Shown: in pieces, positions 8,832 through 19,139 of the stretch
Layout of the letters: each line of letters begins with the position of its first letter
Position numbering within the stretch: position 1 is the first letter of the stretch
Assembly: GCF_011759705.1 (NCBI RefSeq)
Contig: NZ_JAAOZF010000001.1
Span: forward strand, 2,278,454 to 2,342,453
Direction: 5' to 3'
Length of the DNA: 64,000 bases
From: Microbacterium ulmi
Lineage (GTDB): Bacteria > Actinomycetota > Actinomycetes > Actinomycetales > Microbacteriaceae
Notes under the pieces: model-generated
Told to the model about the DNA's origin: nothing
What the model saw: the letters and a program-made list of their open reading frames with translations, nothing else
Database searches by the model: none
Translations under genes and position numbers: made by a program

Positions 8832-10370
8832 GTGACGGGCCATGTGCTGGCGCTCGACCAGGGCACCACCTCGACGAGGGCGATCGTGTTCGACGCGACG
8901 GGAACACCCGTCGCGGCGGCACAGCGCGAGCACGAGCAGTTCCTGCCCCGCGCCGGGCGGGTCGAGCACGATCCCGTCGAGATCTGGACGAACACCGAAT
9001 GGGTGCTCGCCTCGGCGCTCGCGAAGGCCCGCATCGGCGCGGGGGACGTCACCGCGATCGGCATCACGAACCAGCGCGAGACGGCGATCGTGTGGGACCG
9101 CCGCACGGGGCGCCCCGTGTACAACGCGCTCGTGTGGCAGGACACCCGCACGCAGCCGCTCATCGACCGGCTCGCCTCCGACGGCGGGTCCGATCGCTTC
9201 GCCGACGTGACGGGCCTGCCGCTCGCGACGTACTTCTCCGCGTCCAAGGTCGCGTGGATCCTCGATCACGTACCGGGCGCGCGTGCGGCGGCGGAGGCGG
9301 GCGACCTCCTGTTCGGCACTCCCGACACGTGGGTGGTGTGGAACCTGACGGGCGGCATCCGGGGCGGCATCCACATCACCGACGTGACGAACGCCTCACG
9401 CACGCTCCTCATGGACCTGCGGACCCTCGACTGGTCCGACGCCCTCCTCGCGGTGTGGGGGATCCCGCGCTCCATGCTTCCCGCGATCCGCTCGTCGTCC
9501 GAGGTGTACGGAGAGGCCCACCTCCCCGGCATCGCGGCGCGCGTGCCCGTCGCCGGCATCCTGGGCGACCAGCAGGCCGCGACCTTCGGACAGGCCGCGT
9601 TCGACGCGGGCGAGTCGAAGAACACGTACGGGACGGGAAACTTCCTGCTCGTGAACACCGGCACCGAGATCGTCCGCTCGCGGCACGGCCTCATCACGAC
9701 GGTCGCGTACCGCTGCGGCGACGAGCCGGCCAGGTATGCGCTGGAGGGGTCGATCGCGGTCACGGGGTCGCTCGTGCAGTGGCTGCGCGACAACCTCGGC
9801 ATCATCCGGCGATCCGAGGAGGTCGAGGCGCTCGCCGAGACCGTGCCCGATGCGGGCGGCGCGTACTTCGTCCCGGCGTTCTCCGGTCTGTTCGCGCCGT
9901 ACTGGCGACCCGATGCGCGCGGCGCACTCGTGGGCATGACGCGCTTCGTCAACCGTGCGCACATCGCGCGCGCGGCGCTCGAGTCGACGGCGTTCCAGAC
10001 GCGCGACGTCATCGAGGCCGTCGTCGCCGACACGGGTCGCGCCCTCTCGGAGCTGCGCGTCGACGGTGGGATGACGCGCGACGACCTCCTCATGCGGTTC
10101 CAGGCCGACATCCTGGGCCTTCCCGTGGTGCGCCCCGAGGTCGTCGAGACGACGGCGCTCGGAGCGGCGTACGCGGCGGGACTCGCGACGGGGGTGTGGA
10201 GCGGGCGCGACGAGCTGCGGACGCACTGGCGCGAGGACGTGCGCTTCGAGCCCCGGATGCCGCAGGACGAGCGCGAGCGCCGCTACCGGCTGTGGAAGAA
10301 GGCCGTGTCGAAGTCGCTCGACTGGGTCGACGACGACGCCCGCATCCTCGCAGGCACCGCCGAGGAGTAG
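8832..10370 (+). CDS. glpK: Glycerol kinase
   Basis: Phosphorylates glycerol with ATP to glycerol 3-phosphate, the substrate of glpD just upstream. 512 residues, the usual length of the FGGY carbohydrate kinase family member GlpK. Visible: [16 protein letters not shown] at the start (phosphate-binding loop), [14 protein letters not shown] near 75-88, [14 protein letters not shown] near 238, [11 protein letters not shown] near 257 and [16 protein letters not shown] near 413. GTG 8832 is preceded by GAGGAGACGAC. Confidence 0.96.
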   Translation: MTGHVLALDQGTTSTRAIVFDATGTPVAAAQREHEQFLPRAGRVEHDPVEIWTNTEWVLASALAKARIGAGDVTAIGITNQRETAIVWDRRTGRPVYNALVWQDTRTQPLIDRLASDGGSDRFADVTGLPLATYFSASKVAWILDHVPGARAAAEAGDLLFGTPDTWVVWNLTGGIRGGIHITDVTNASRTLLMDLRTLDWSDALLAVWGIPRSMLPAIRSSSEVYGEAHLPGIAARVPVAGILGDQQAATFGQAAFDAGESKNTYGTGNFLLVNTGTEIVRSRHGLITTVAYRCGDEPARYALEGSIAVTGSLVQWLRDNLGIIRRSEEVEALAETVPDAGGAYFVPAFSGLFAPYWRPDARGALVGMTRFVNRAHIARAALESTAFQTRDVIEAVVADTGRALSELRVDGGMTRDDLLMRFQADILGLPVVRPEVVETTALGAAYAAGLATGVWSGRDELRTHWREDVRFEPRMPQDERERRYRLWKKAVSKSLDWVDDDARILAGTAEE

Positions 10371-10421
10371 GACTCCACCGCGACCGCGCGGCCGCGCGGA
10401 CAGGCCACGGCTGCGGCGCGG

Positions 10422-11282
10422 CTACTTCAGCAGTCGCGAGAGCCGCCGGTCGGCGAGGATCTTCCCGCCCGTCTGGCACGTCGGGCAGTACTCGAGCGAG
10501 TTGTCGGCGAAGAAGACGCTGCGCACGGTGTCTCCGCAGACCGGGCACGCCTCGCCGCGGCGCCCGTGCACCTGCATCCCGCGCCGCTTGGCGTCCTTGA
10601 GGTCGGCGGGAGGCTTGCCGGATGCCGCGGCCACCGCCTCGGCGAGCGTCGCCGTCAGGGCGGCGAAGAGCCGGTCGACATCGGCATCCGTCAGGTTCGA
10701 CGCGAGCGCGTACGGCGACATCCTGGCCGCGTGCAGGATCTCGTCGGAGTACGCGTTGCCGACTCCGGCGATGATCGTCTGGTCGCGGAGCACCCCCTTG
10801 ATCTGCGTGCGACGACCCGCGAGCAGCCCTGCGAAGGTCTCGCGTGCGAACCCCGGGTCGAGGGGATCGGGGCCGAGCCGCGCGATCCCGGGCACGTCCT
10901 GGGGGAGGCGCACGACGTACACGGCGAGAGACTTCTTCGTGCCGGCTTCGGTGAGGTCGAACCCCGAGCCGTCGCTCAAGGCGACCCGCAGCGCGATCGG
11001 GGTCTTGCCCGGCCTGATGAGCGTCGTCGGCAGCTGGTCGTAGAAACGGAGCCACCCGGCCTTCGCGAGGTGGAACACGAGATGCGGACCCGACGTCGTC
11101 AGGTCGATGAACTTCCCGTGCCGTGCGGCCCCCGTGATCGTCGCGCCCTTGAGAGAGTCGATCGGAGGGTCGTACGTCTTCAGCGCCGCGATGTTCGCGA
11201 CCGATGCGCGCGTGATCTCGAGACCCGTCACGCGTTCCCGGAGGAACTCGACGAGCCCCTGCACCTCGGGCATCTCGGGCAT
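10422..11282 (-). CDS. Fpg/Nei family DNA glycosylase
   Basis: Base-excision repair glycosylase/AP lyase of 286 residues. The start MPEMPEVQGL supplies the catalytic N-terminal proline and glutamate of the family; RHGKFIDL near residue 55 holds the conserved lysine; GVGNAYSDEIL near 172 is the helix-two-turn-helix; and the C-terminus carries a zinc finger of the form C-x2-C-x16-C-x2-C (CPVCG ... YCPTCQ). ATG 11282 is kept because the Pro-Glu must follow the initiator Met. It converges with glpK. Whether it prefers 8-oxoguanine (MutM) or oxidised pyrimidines (Nei) cannot be decided. Confidence 0.9.
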   Translation of the reverse strand: MPEMPEVQGLVEFLRERVTGLEITRASVANIAALKTYDPPIDSLKGATITGAARHGKFIDLTTSGPHLVFHLAKAGWLRFYDQLPTTLIRPGKTPIALRVALSDGSGFDLTEAGTKKSLAVYVVRLPQDVPGIARLGPDPLDPGFARETFAGLLAGRRTQIKGVLRDQTIIAGVGNAYSDEILHAARMSPYALASNLTDADVDRLFAALTATLAEAVAAASGKPPADLKDAKRRGMQVHGRRGEACPVCGDTVRSVFFADNSLEYCPTCQTGGKILADRRLSRLLK

Positions 11283-11373
11283 GCAGTCATCCTGCCATGC
11301 CCCGCCCACGTGCGGACGGGGTCGCACGAGAGGCGAAGCCTCCGCGAGCGACCCGTGCGCGCACGGACTCCGG

Positions 11374-11940
11374 TCAGTCCCCGAGCACGGGCCAGGGCTG
11401 CGGCCGCCGGTCGTCGGTCGCCAGCAGTGCGGCGCTCCATCCGTCGTCGCGGCGGCTCTGCCCGACGAGCGCCTGCCGTCGCAGACCTTCGTACCGGAAG
11501 CCGAGAGTGCGTGCGGCGCGCGCCGACGCCTCGTTGCCGACGACGGCGTGCCACTCGATGCGTGCGAGGCCCAGCCCGTCGGCGGCGAAGCCCCAGTCGA
11601 GAACCGGGGCGGAGGCCTCTGTCACGATGCCTCGCCCGCGCGCCCCGCGCGAGATCCAGTAGCCGAGCTCGCCGCTGCCGCGCCCGTCGAGCCGGTAGAG
11701 CCCGATCATCCCGGCGAGAGCGTCGCCGTGGCGGATCGCCCAGGTGGCGTGCGCGCCGGAGGTCCAGTCCGCCGCGACCTTCTCGACGAACTCCTCGGCG
11801 TGCCGATGCTCGTAGGGCGAGGGGACCGTCGTGAAGCGCTGGATGGCGGCATCCTGGCATGCCTCGAAGATCGCGTCGACATCGGCCGCGACGGGCCGCG
11901 AGAGCTCGAGCCTGGTCGTGCGCAGGATGACGGGTTCCAC
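11374..11940 (-). CDS. GNAT family N-acetyltransferase (RimJ/RimL-like)
   Basis: 188-residue acetyl-CoA-dependent acetyltransferase. The ILRTTRLELSRP start, GELGYWISRGARGRGIVTEA (acetyl-CoA pyrophosphate loop, about residues 90-109) and ARIEWHAVVGNEASARAARTLG followed by GF near 127-149 match the RimJ/RimL subgroup, which acetylates protein N-termini or small amines. GTG 11940 lies 6 nt after a TACGGT box, so the mRNA is probably leaderless. The substrate is unknown. Confidence 0.85.
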   Translation of the reverse strand: MEPVILRTTRLELSRPVAADVDAIFEACQDAAIQRFTTVPSPYEHRHAEEFVEKVAADWTSGAHATWAIRHGDALAGMIGLYRLDGRGSGELGYWISRGARGRGIVTEASAPVLDWGFAADGLGLARIEWHAVVGNEASARAARTLGFRYEGLRRQALVGQSRRDDGWSAALLATDDRRPQPWPVLGD

Positions 11941-11946
11941 TCCACC

Positions 11947-11952
11947 ACCGTA
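11947..11952 (-). promoter_or_regulatory. -10 box for a leaderless GNAT transcript
   Basis: TACGGT on the minus strand, 6 nt before GTG 11940, the spacing expected if transcription starts on the start codon. Confidence 0.45.
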
Positions 11953-11999
11953 GCCGCGTCGCCGCGTACGGACCTCCGGCCCGGATGAGCCCCGGCCCG

Positions 12000-12030
12000 G
12001 ATGCCGCGCCGCCGCGCGCTTCGCGGCATC
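12000..12030 (-). terminator. Hairpin terminator after trpS
   Basis: Perfect 9-bp stem GATGCCGCG / CGCGGCATC with a 13-nt loop, about 55 bp beyond the trpS stop on the minus strand. No T tract. Confidence 0.45.
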
Positions 12031-12084
12031 CCGGTCGCGAGACGACGGCGGAGCAGCCCGATCACGCCCGACGACGGTGCCGGA

Positions 12085-13089
12085 TCAGGCCCGGCGGAGC
12101 AGCCCGACCCTGTCGTAGACGTCGGCGAGGGTGCGGGTCGCGACGGCCTCGGCTCGCGCGGCGTTCGCCGCGAGCACGCGGTCGAGCTCGGCAGGGTCGG
12201 ACAGCAGCGCGAGCGCGCGCTCGCGGACGGGCCCGAACTCGGCGACGACGACCTCGGCGAGGCCCTTCTTGAAGTCGCCGTAGCCGCGGCCCGCGTACTC
12301 GTCCTCGATCGAGGGGATCTGGCGGCCCGTCAGGGCGGCGTAGATCACGAGGAGGTTCGAGACGCCCGGCTTTTCCTCGCGGTCGTACCGCACGGAGCCC
12401 TCCGAGTCGGTCACGGCGCGCATGACCTTCTTCGCCGACACGGCCGGATCGTCGAGGAGCCACAGCACGCCGGCATCCGACTCCGCCGACTTCGACATCT
12501 TGGCCGTCGGGTTCTGCAGGTCGTAGATGCGGGCCGTGTCCTGCTGGATGACGGGCATCGGCACCGTGAACGTCGTGCCGTAGCGCGAGTTGAAGCGCTC
12601 CGCGAGGTCGCGCGTGAGCTCGACGTGCTGCTTCTGGTCGTCGCCGACGGGCACGATGTCGGCCTGGTACAGCAGGATGTCGGCCGCCATCAGGACGGGG
12701 TACGTGAACAGCCCGACCGACGTGGCGTCGGCGCCGTAGCGCTGCGACTTGTCCTTGAACTGCGTCATACGGCCCGCCTCGCCGAAGCCCGTGATCGTCG
12801 ACAGGATCCACGACAGCTCTGCGTGCGCGGGGACGTGCGACTGCACGTACAGCGTCGACTTGGACGGCTCGATCCCCGCCGCGATGTACTGCGCGGCCGT
12901 GCGCCTCGTCTTCTCGCGAAGCTCGGCGGGGTCGTTCGGCTGTGTGAGCGCATGGAGGTCGACGACGGAGAAGAACGCGTCGTACGCCTCCTGCAGGTCG
13001 CGCCACTGCATGAGCGCCCCGATGTAGTTGCCGATCTGCAGGGAATCGGCCGAGGGCTGCATGCCGGAGTACAGGCGCGGTTTGCTCAT
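12085..13089 (-). CDS. trpS: Tryptophanyl-tRNA synthetase
   Basis: Class I aminoacyl-tRNA synthetase of 334 residues, the standard length for bacterial Trp[17 protein letters not shown] at about residues 12-26 contains the HIGH-like signature, [18 protein letters not shown] near 150-167 binds tryptophan/AMP, and AKMSKS near 196 is the KMSKS loop. ATG 13089 lies 6 nt after a TAGACT box, so a leaderless transcript is likely. Its neighbours are unrelated housekeeping genes. Confidence 0.97.
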   Translation of the reverse strand: MSKPRLYSGMQPSADSLQIGNYIGALMQWRDLQEAYDAFFSVVDLHALTQPNDPAELREKTRRTAAQYIAAGIEPSKSTLYVQSHVPAHAELSWILSTITGFGEAGRMTQFKDKSQRYGADATSVGLFTYPVLMAADILLYQADIVPVGDDQKQHVELTRDLAERFNSRYGTTFTVPMPVIQQDTARIYDLQNPTAKMSKSAESDAGVLWLLDDPAVSAKKVMRAVTDSEGSVRYDREEKPGVSNLLVIYAALTGRQIPSIEDEYAGRGYGDFKKGLAEVVVAEFGPVRERALALLSDPAELDRVLAANAARAEAVATRTLADVYDRVGLLRRA

Positions 13090-13095
13090 CCGTCA

Positions 13096-13101
13096 AGTCT
13101 A
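13096..13101 (-). promoter_or_regulatory. -10 box for leaderless trpS
   Basis: TAGACT on the minus strand, 6 nt before ATG 13089. Confidence 0.5.
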
Positions 13102-13156
13102 TTGAGCGGATGCCGGTGCCTCGTCCGCGCGATCGGCTGCGCGCACGATCGGCCGC

Positions 13157-14005
13157 TCAGCCGCCGAGGGCGTATTCGGCCACGACGGGGGCATGGTCGC
13201 TCCAGCGCGTGTCCCACGACGGGGCCCGCACGACGCGGTAGTCCGTCACGCGCGCGGCGAGCGCAGGCGTCGCCAGGTGGTAGTCGATGCGCCACCCGGT
13301 GTCGTTGTCGAACGCCTTGCCGCGGTTCGACCACCACGTGTACGGACCGTCGACCTCGCCCGCGAAGCGGCGGCCCACGTCGACCCAGCCGAGCCCTCGG
13401 CCCGTCGTGCCGTCGGCGCCCGTCACGTCGACGCCGGCGTCGCCGAGGAAGCGGTCGAAGTACGCGCGCTCGCGGGGGAGGAAGCCGGCCTTCTTGACAT
13501 TGCCCCGCCAGTTGCGGATGTCGAGCTCGCGGTGCCCGACGTTGAGGTCGCCCATGATGAGCGCGAGCGGGCTCTCGGCCGCGAGCCGCGGCATCCGCTC
13601 CTCCATCGCGTCGAGGAAGGCGTACTTGGCGACCTGCTTGGGGGTGCCGGCCTCGCCCGTCGGCACGTAGGCGGAGACGATCGCGATGCGCTCGCCGTCG
13701 ACGTCGAAGTCGACCTCGATCCAGCGGCCCGCCGAGTCGAGGGCGTCGTCGCCGAGGACGCGGCGCACCTCGACCCCGTCGTCGCGCGACGCGACGGCGA
13801 CGCCCGCACGACCCTTCGCGAGCGCCTCGTCGTTGACGAAGGTCCAGTCCGGCAGTGCGGCTCGCAGCTCGGCCTCGGTCGCGCGCACCTCCTGCAGCGC
13901 CATGATGTCGACGCCGGCGTCGGCGAGCCATTCGAGCATTCCCTTGCGGGCGGCGGCGCGGATGCCGTTGACGTTGACGGAGGCGATGCGGACGGAGCGA
14001 GACAC
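13157..14005 (-). CDS. xth: Exodeoxyribonuclease III / AP endonuclease
   Basis: Mg-dependent repair endonuclease of the EEP fold, 282 residues from GTG 14005. Motifs in order: IASVNVNGIRAAARKGMLEW at about 7-26, DIMALQEVRA near 32-41 (catalytic Glu), LIMGDLNVGHRELDIRNW near 148-165 (Asp and Asn), and WDTRWSDHAPVVAEY at the end (catalytic Asp-His). The GTG start lies 7 nt after a TAGGCT box; a longer in-frame start at 14035 would place the first residues over that promoter. The gene abuts the YihY-type membrane protein but is separated from it by its own promoter. Confidence 0.94.
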   Translation of the reverse strand: MSRSVRIASVNVNGIRAAARKGMLEWLADAGVDIMALQEVRATEAELRAALPDWTFVNDEALAKGRAGVAVASRDDGVEVRRVLGDDALDSAGRWIEVDFDVDGERIAIVSAYVPTGEAGTPKQVAKYAFLDAMEERMPRLAAESPLALIMGDLNVGHRELDIRNWRGNVKKAGFLPRERAYFDRFLGDAGVDVTGADGTTGRGLGWVDVGRRFAGEVDGPYTWWSNRGKAFDNDTGWRIDYHLATPALAARVTDYRVVRAPSWDTRWSDHAPVVAEYALGG

Positions 14006-14012
14006 GACCGCC

Positions 14013-14018
14013 AGCCTA
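14013..14018 (-). promoter_or_regulatory. -10 box for leaderless xth
   Basis: TAGGCT on the minus strand, 7 nt before GTG 14005. It sits between the yihY stop and the xth start. Confidence 0.5.
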
Positions 14019-14035
14019 GCCGCGGCATCCGACAC

Positions 14036-15268
14036 CTACTCGAAGAGGGACCCCTTCCGAACCGGTGCCGTCTGGAGCGTCGCCTCCACCTGCGCGAGCT
14101 CGTCCTCGGCGTCGCGCACGGCCCGCTCGGCGCTCCAGCGGCGGTACCACGGTGCCGCGTCGCGCGCCTCCTGCGCCGTGCGCACCCGGACATGGGCCGC
14201 CGTCACGAGCGCGCGGTGCTCGGCCGCGAGCCGCTCCGCTTCGCTCACCGCCGCGATCGGGATGTCGCGATCGCGCGCGGCGACGGCGATCCACGACGCG
14301 GCGACCAGGATGACGATGCCGATGAGGCGGAACCACAGGAGGAATCCCACGAGCACCGAGAACGTCGCCAGCAGCGGGTTCGAGGGCGTGTAGAGGAAGA
14401 GCAGGCCGACGCCGACCTGCAGGACGGCGATCGCCGCGCCGCCGAGGAGGGAGCCCGGCCAGATCGTCCGCCACGTGAGGGTCGTGCCGGTGAGGAAGCG
14501 GAACAGGCCCGCGAGGGCCGCGGAGTTGATCGCGAAGGCGACGGCGAACGACAGGAGCTTGATGAGCACCTGGAACCAGAACGACCGGTCCGTGAGACCG
14601 AGGACCGTCAGGACGAAGTCGAGGGCGCCGCTCGCGGTGTAGCCGAGCAGCGCGCCGAGCACCAGCGCGACCCCGAACGCGAGGGCGGCGACGAAGTCCC
14701 GGGTCTTCAGGATGAAGTAGTTGCGCCGGTCGAAGGGCAGGCCGAAGATGTCTCGCACCGCCCGCCGCGTGAACGTGACGAACCCGATCGCGGTCCAGAT
14801 CGCGACGACGAAGGCGATGGCACCCGTGATGGCGAGCACGCCGCTGCTGCCGGTCGCGACCGCCGTCACCTGGTCTGGATGGACGAGCCCGTCGTCGCTG
14901 ATGAGCCCCGGGATGTAGCGGTTGATGAGGTCGATGAGGCCGGTGATGGCAGCCTCGCTCGCGCCGAGCCAGATCCCGACCGCCGCGAACGCGAAGTAGA
15001 TGACGGCGAAGATCGCGAACAGCGACTGGTAGCTGATGCTCGCGGCGAGCAGGAACCCGTTGTGCTGCAGGAAGTGCCGCCACACCCGGATGGGGAACCA
15101 CGCGAGCGTCTTCTGCGTGATCTCGGTCGCGAGCACGATCGGCGCGTCGAACCGTTCGCGGAGGGCGAGCTGCGTCGCCTCCCAGCGCTCGCGGAGCGTC
15201 TCCTCCTCCGCACGTGCCGCTGCGGCCTCGTCGCGCGGCTTGCGCGCCTCTCCCGGGCTCTGGCTCAC
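14036..15268 (-). CDS. YihY/BrkB family inner-membrane protein
   Basis: Membrane protein of 410 residues with about six hydrophobic segments between residues 60 and 330 and polar ends. The FPIRVWRHFLQHNGFLLAAS stretch, the SISYQSLFAIFAVIYFAF segment and the LRPGSLLGG-like WRTIWPGSLLGGAAIAVLQV near 255-275 fit the YihY/BrkB family (once wrongly named RNase BN). Function in this family is unclear. The C-terminal 80 residues are charged and helical. GTG 15268 lies 6 nt after TAATCT, which is why it is preferred over GTG 15274. Confidence 0.85.
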   Translation of the reverse strand: MSQSPGEARKPRDEAAAARAEEETLRERWEATQLALRERFDAPIVLATEITQKTLAWFPIRVWRHFLQHNGFLLAASISYQSLFAIFAVIYFAFAAVGIWLGASEAAITGLIDLINRYIPGLISDDGLVHPDQVTAVATGSSGVLAITGAIAFVVAIWTAIGFVTFTRRAVRDIFGLPFDRRNYFILKTRDFVAALAFGVALVLGALLGYTASGALDFVLTVLGLTDRSFWFQVLIKLLSFAVAFAINSAALAGLFRFLTGTTLTWRTIWPGSLLGGAAIAVLQVGVGLLFLYTPSNPLLATFSVLVGFLLWFRLIGIVILVAASWIAVAARDRDIPIAAVSEAERLAAEHRALVTAAHVRVRTAQEARDAAPWYRRWSAERAVRDAEDELAQVEATLQTAPVRKGSLFE

Positions 15269-15274
15269 GGTCAC

Positions 15275-15280
15275 AGATTA
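15275..15280 (-). promoter_or_regulatory. -10 box for the leaderless YihY-type gene
   Basis: TAATCT on the minus strand, 6 nt before GTG 15268; it overlaps the end of the upstream spacer and decides between two GTG starts. Confidence 0.45.
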
Positions 15281-16453
15281 GCGATGTGCGGATGCCGCTT
15301 CCCGCCGCGGCTCACCCTGCGCGGCCGAGCGGAACCTCGGAACGACGAACAGCGCCGCCGCGAGCACGACTGCGGGGACGAGGAACGCGGGTCCGAGGCC
15401 GGACCGGTCGGCGAGGAGGCCGACGACGACGGCGCCGAGGATCGCGCCGGCGTAGTTGAAGATATTGACGCGCGCGATGACCTGGTCGCTGTGCTCGGGG
15501 GAGAGCTCCCCGGCCGCGCCGAAGGTCACGGGCACGAGCACGCCGACGGCGACGCCCGCGAGGGCGAACCCGGCGATCGCGACCGCCGTGAAGGGCAGCG
15601 TCGCCACGACGAGGCACCCGGCGACCGAGACGATCGTCGCGATGGTCACGAGACGTCGCCTGCTCATGACGACCAGCAGGCGGTCGGTGGCGAGCCTCGT
15701 CGCGAGAATGCACGCCTGGTACACGGCGTAGCCGAGCGGCGCGAGTGCGGGCAGGGCCGCCAGGTCGTCCTGGAGATAGACGGCGCTCCAGGTGCTGACG
15801 GCCGAGTCGACGACGAAGACCGCAAGGATCACGAGGCCGAACGCGAGGATGCCGGCACGCGGGAGGTTCGCGCGCTCGGCCGCGGGAAGCGCCGCCTCGA
15901 CGGGGCGGTCGGCCGCGAACAGGCGCGAGCCGACGGCCGCCACGACGAGTGCCGGGACGGCGGCCGTCGCGATGGCGACGCCCGCCGCCGTGGCGGACGC
16001 GGCGACGAGAGACACGAGCAGGGCGCCCGCGATCGCGGCGGCCGTGTACGTCGCGAAGAACCCGCCGATGATGGGGCGTCCGTAGGCGCGCTGCACCGTG
16101 ATGGCCTGCATCGCCTGCGAGGCGTCGACGCACCCGAGCCCCACGCCGTACAGCGCGAACACCACCGCGAACGCGGTGAGGGGCGTGGGCACGGCGATGA
16201 GGGGGAGCGCCGCCGCCTGCACCGCGAGGCCGAGCACGAGGGCCGCGCGGCTCCCGAAGCGCACGGCCACGGCGTTCGCGACGACGGAGCCGACCGCCGC
16301 CATCACGCACACGCCGAGCACGATGAGCGAGACGACCGTGTCGTCGACGTGCTGTCGCTCCTTGAGCGCCGGCAGCGACGTGACGACGACCGCGTAGCCG
16401 ATCGCCTGCGCAGCGTACGAGGCGCTGACGCAGAGGCGGGCTCGCCGAGGCAT
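15278..16453 (-). CDS. Major facilitator superfamily transporter
   Basis: Membrane transporter of 391 residues with about twelve hydrophobic segments and few charged residues. Features of the superfamily: GSRAALVLGLAVQAAALPLI after the second segment (loop 2-3 region), and the Gly-rich GFALAGVAVGVLVPVTFGAA in the second half. No drug or sugar signature is clear, so the substrate is unknown. ATG 16453 has GAAGGA just upstream; GTG 16501, 11 nt after the sdhB stop, is an alternative that would add a polar 16-residue tail. It probably reads through from the sdh operon. Confidence 0.8.
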   Translation of the reverse strand: MPRRARLCVSASYAAQAIGYAVVVTSLPALKERQHVDDTVVSLIVLGVCVMAAVGSVVANAVAVRFGSRAALVLGLAVQAAALPLIAVPTPLTAFAVVFALYGVGLGCVDASQAMQAITVQRAYGRPIIGGFFATYTAAAIAGALLVSLVAASATAAGVAIATAAVPALVVAAVGSRLFAADRPVEAALPAAERANLPRAGILAFGLVILAVFVVDSAVSTWSAVYLQDDLAALPALAPLGYAVYQACILATRLATDRLLVVMSRRRLVTIATIVSVAGCLVVATLPFTAVAIAGFALAGVAVGVLVPVTFGAAGELSPEHSDQVIARVNIFNYAGAILGAVVVGLLADRSGLGPAFLVPAVVLAAALFVVPRFRSAAQGEPRREAASAHR

Positions 16454-16511
16454 CCGTCCTTCGGAGGTGCTGGTCTCGCTCCGTCGCGAGGCGGTCGTCA
16501 CGGGCGCGGGC

Positions 16512-17285
16512 TCAGCGTCCGCCGCGCAGGACGGCCTGCTTGACCTCGGCGATCGCCTTCGTGACCTCGATGCCCCGGGGGCACGCCTCCGTGCAGTTGA
16601 AGGTCGTGCGGCAGCGCCACACGCCTTCCTTGTCGTTGAGGATGTCGAGTCGCACGTCGCCCGCATCGTCGCGCGAGTCGAAGATGAAGCGGTGCGCGTT
16701 GACGATCGCGGCGGGGCCGAAGTACTGGCCGTCGGTCCAGAAGACGGGGCACGACGACGTGCACGCGGCGCACAGGATGCACTTCGTCGTGTCGTCGAAG
16801 ATCTCGCGATCCTTGATCGACTGGATGCGCTCCTTGCCCTCCGGCGGCGTCGAGCTCGCGATCAGGAAGGGCTGCACCTCGCGGTAGGAGGCGAAGAACG
16901 GCTCCATGTCGACGATGAGGTCCTTCTCGAGCGGAAGGCCCTTGATCGCCTCGACGTAGATCGGCTGCGAGATGTCGAGGTCCTTGATGAGGGTCTTGCA
17001 CGCGAGCCGGTTGCGGCCGTTGATGCGCATCGCGTCGGACCCGCAGATGCCGTGCGCGCACGAGCGCCGGAACGACAGCGAGCCGTCGACCTCCCACTTG
17101 ATCTTGTGCAGGGCGTCGAGCACGCGGTCGGTCGAGAACAGCTCGACGTCGTAGTCCACCCAGCGCGGCTCCTCGTCGACCTCGGGGTCGAAGCGGCGGA
17201 TGATGAAGGTGACGAGGAACGACTGGATGCCGGTGTCCGCGGTCTCCTCGACGGCGGCTTCCTCCACGGCGACGAGCGTCGACAT
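16512..17285 (-). CDS. sdhB: Succinate dehydrogenase iron-sulfur subunit
   Basis: Electron-transfer subunit of complex II, 257 residues, on the cytosolic face of the membrane. Cysteines for the [2Fe-2S] cluster are in RSCAHGICGSDAMRINGRN near residues 75-93 with a later LACKTL; the [4Fe-4S] and [3Fe-4S] clusters are bound by CILCAACTSSCP near 168-179 and CTEACPRGIEVTKAI near 230-244. It starts two bases after the sdhA stop, in the order sdhC-D-A-B. Confidence 0.97.
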   Translation of the reverse strand: MSTLVAVEEAAVEETADTGIQSFLVTFIIRRFDPEVDEEPRWVDYDVELFSTDRVLDALHKIKWEVDGSLSFRRSCAHGICGSDAMRINGRNRLACKTLIKDLDISQPIYVEAIKGLPLEKDLIVDMEPFFASYREVQPFLIASSTPPEGKERIQSIKDREIFDDTTKCILCAACTSSCPVFWTDGQYFGPAAIVNAHRFIFDSRDDAGDVRLDILNDKEGVWRCRTTFNCTEACPRGIEVTKAIAEVKQAVLRGGR

Positions 17286-17287
17286 CC

Positions 17288-19093
17288 CTAGTACTTCCTC
17301 TCCATCGGCTGATACCGCGTGACGACGACGGGCTTCCAGTCGAGCCGGATGTGGTCCTCGGGGTGCGAGGAGTGCGCGTCGCCGGACAGGTACGCCATCG
17401 TGTGCTGCATGTAGTTCTCGTCGTCGCGCTTGGGGAAGTCGTCGCGCATGTGGCCGCCTCGGCTCTCCTTGCGGTTGCGGGCCGTCACGACCACGACCTC
17501 CGCGAGGTCGAGGAGGAAGCCGAGCTCGACCGCCTCGAGCAGGTCGGTGTTGTACCGCTTGCCCTTGTCGTCGACGTGCACGTTGCGATACCGCTCACGC
17601 AGGTCTGCGATGACGTCCATGACCTCGCCCAGCGACTGGTCGGTGCGGAACACCTGCGCCTTGCGGTCCATCTCGTCCTGCAGCGTCTTGCGCAGCACCG
17701 CGATGCGCTCGGTGCCCTGGTTGGCGCGCAGGCCCTCGATGAGCTCGCGGACCTCCTTCGAGGGGTCGTCGGGGAGCGGGACGAACTCCGCGGTCTTGAC
17801 GTACTCGACCGCGTTGCGGCCGGCGCGCTTGCCGAACACGTTGATGTCGAGCAGCGAGTTGGTGCCGAGGCGGTTCGAGCCGTGCACCGAGACGCACGCG
17901 CACTCGCCGGCCGCGTACAGGCCCGGGACGACGGTCGTGTTGTCGCTGAGGACCTCCGCGTCGTTGTTCGTGGGGATGCCGCCCATCGCGTAGTGCGCCG
18001 TCGGCATGACAGGCACGGGCTCGACGACGGGATCCACGCCGAGATATGTGCGGGCGAACTCGGTGATGTCGGGGAGCTTCGTCTCGAGCACCTCCGCGCC
18101 CAGGTGCGTGCAGTCCAGCAGCACGTAGTCGCGGTGGGGACCCGCGCCGCGGCCCTCCGCGACCTCCTGGACCATGCATCGGCTCACGATGTCGCGGGGA
18201 GCGAGGTCTTTGATCGTGGGCGCGTAGCGCTCCATGAAGCGCTCGCCGCTCACGTTGCGAAGGATCGCGCCCTCGCCTCGTGCGCCCTCCGTGAGCAGGA
18301 TGCCGAGCCCCGCGAGACCCGTCGGGTGGAACTGGAAGAACTCCATGTCCTCCAGCGGCAGGCCCTTGCGCCAGATGATCCCCACGCCGTCGCCCGTGAG
18401 CGTGTGGGCGTTCGAGGTGGTCTTGAAGATCTTGCCGAAGCCGCCCGTCGCGAAGATGACGGCCTTGGACTGGAAGACGTGCAGGTCGCCCGTCGCGAGC
18501 TCGTAGGCGACGACGCCGGCGACCTGGGTGGAGCCGTCCTCGGCCGTGACCGTGATCAGGTCGAGGACGTAGAACTCGTTGAAGAAGTTGATGCCGAGCT
18601 TGACGCAGTTCTGGAAGAGCGTCTGCAGGATCATGTGGCCGGTGCGGTCGGCCGCGTAGCACGCGCGGCGGACGGGCGTCTTGCCGTGGTCGGCCGTGTG
18701 GCCGCCGAAGCGGCGCTGGTCGATCTTGCCCTCGGGCGTGCGGTTGAAGGGCAGGCCCATGTTCTCGAGGTCGATGACGGCGTCGATCGCCTCTTTCGCG
18801 AGGATCTCGGCGGCATCCTGGTCGACGAGGTAGTCGCCTCCCTTGACGGTGTCGAAGGTGTGCCACTCCCACGAGTCCTCTTCGACGTTCGCGAGGGCCG
18901 CCGCCATGCCGCCCTGCGCCGCGCCCGTGTGCGAGCGTGTCGGGTACAGCTTGGAGATGACGGCGGTCTTGGCCCCGGGGCCCGCCTCGATCGCCGCGCG
19001 CATGCCGGCTCCGCCGGCACCCACGATGACGATGTCGAACTGGTGGTAGTGGACGCCGTCCTTGACGTAGCTGTCGCTGGTCTGAGTGCTCAC
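17288..19093 (-). CDS. sdhA: Succinate dehydrogenase flavoprotein subunit
   Basis: Catalytic subunit that oxidises succinate to fumarate in the citric acid cycle, 601 residues. FAD-binding [17 protein letters not shown] near residue 23; [17 protein letters not shown] near 51-67 holds the histidine that links FAD covalently; [20 protein letters not shown] and [11 protein letters not shown] are active-site segments; the C-terminus has the [16 protein letters not shown] signature. The start ATG 19093 follows sdhD by about 46 bp. Confidence 0.97.
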   Translation of the reverse strand: MSTQTSDSYVKDGVHYHQFDIVIVGAGGAGMRAAIEAGPGAKTAVISKLYPTRSHTGAAQGGMAAALANVEEDSWEWHTFDTVKGGDYLVDQDAAEILAKEAIDAVIDLENMGLPFNRTPEGKIDQRRFGGHTADHGKTPVRRACYAADRTGHMILQTLFQNCVKLGINFFNEFYVLDLITVTAEDGSTQVAGVVAYELATGDLHVFQSKAVIFATGGFGKIFKTTSNAHTLTGDGVGIIWRKGLPLEDMEFFQFHPTGLAGLGILLTEGARGEGAILRNVSGERFMERYAPTIKDLAPRDIVSRCMVQEVAEGRGAGPHRDYVLLDCTHLGAEVLETKLPDITEFARTYLGVDPVVEPVPVMPTAHYAMGGIPTNNDAEVLSDNTTVVPGLYAAGECACVSVHGSNRLGTNSLLDINVFGKRAGRNAVEYVKTAEFVPLPDDPSKEVRELIEGLRANQGTERIAVLRKTLQDEMDRKAQVFRTDQSLGEVMDVIADLRERYRNVHVDDKGKRYNTDLLEAVELGFLLDLAEVVVVTARNRKESRGGHMRDDFPKRDDENYMQHTMAYLSGDAHSSHPEDHIRLDWKPVVVTRYQPMERKY

Positions 19094-19139
19094 GCGTGGA
19101 TGCCTTCGGTCTCTGTCGTCTTCGTGTCCGGGTCGCTCG

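Noticed and set aside
12085..13089. Tyrosyl-tRNA synthetase
   Set aside because: Length of 334 residues and the QIGNYIGAL and KMSKS contexts are those of TrpRS.
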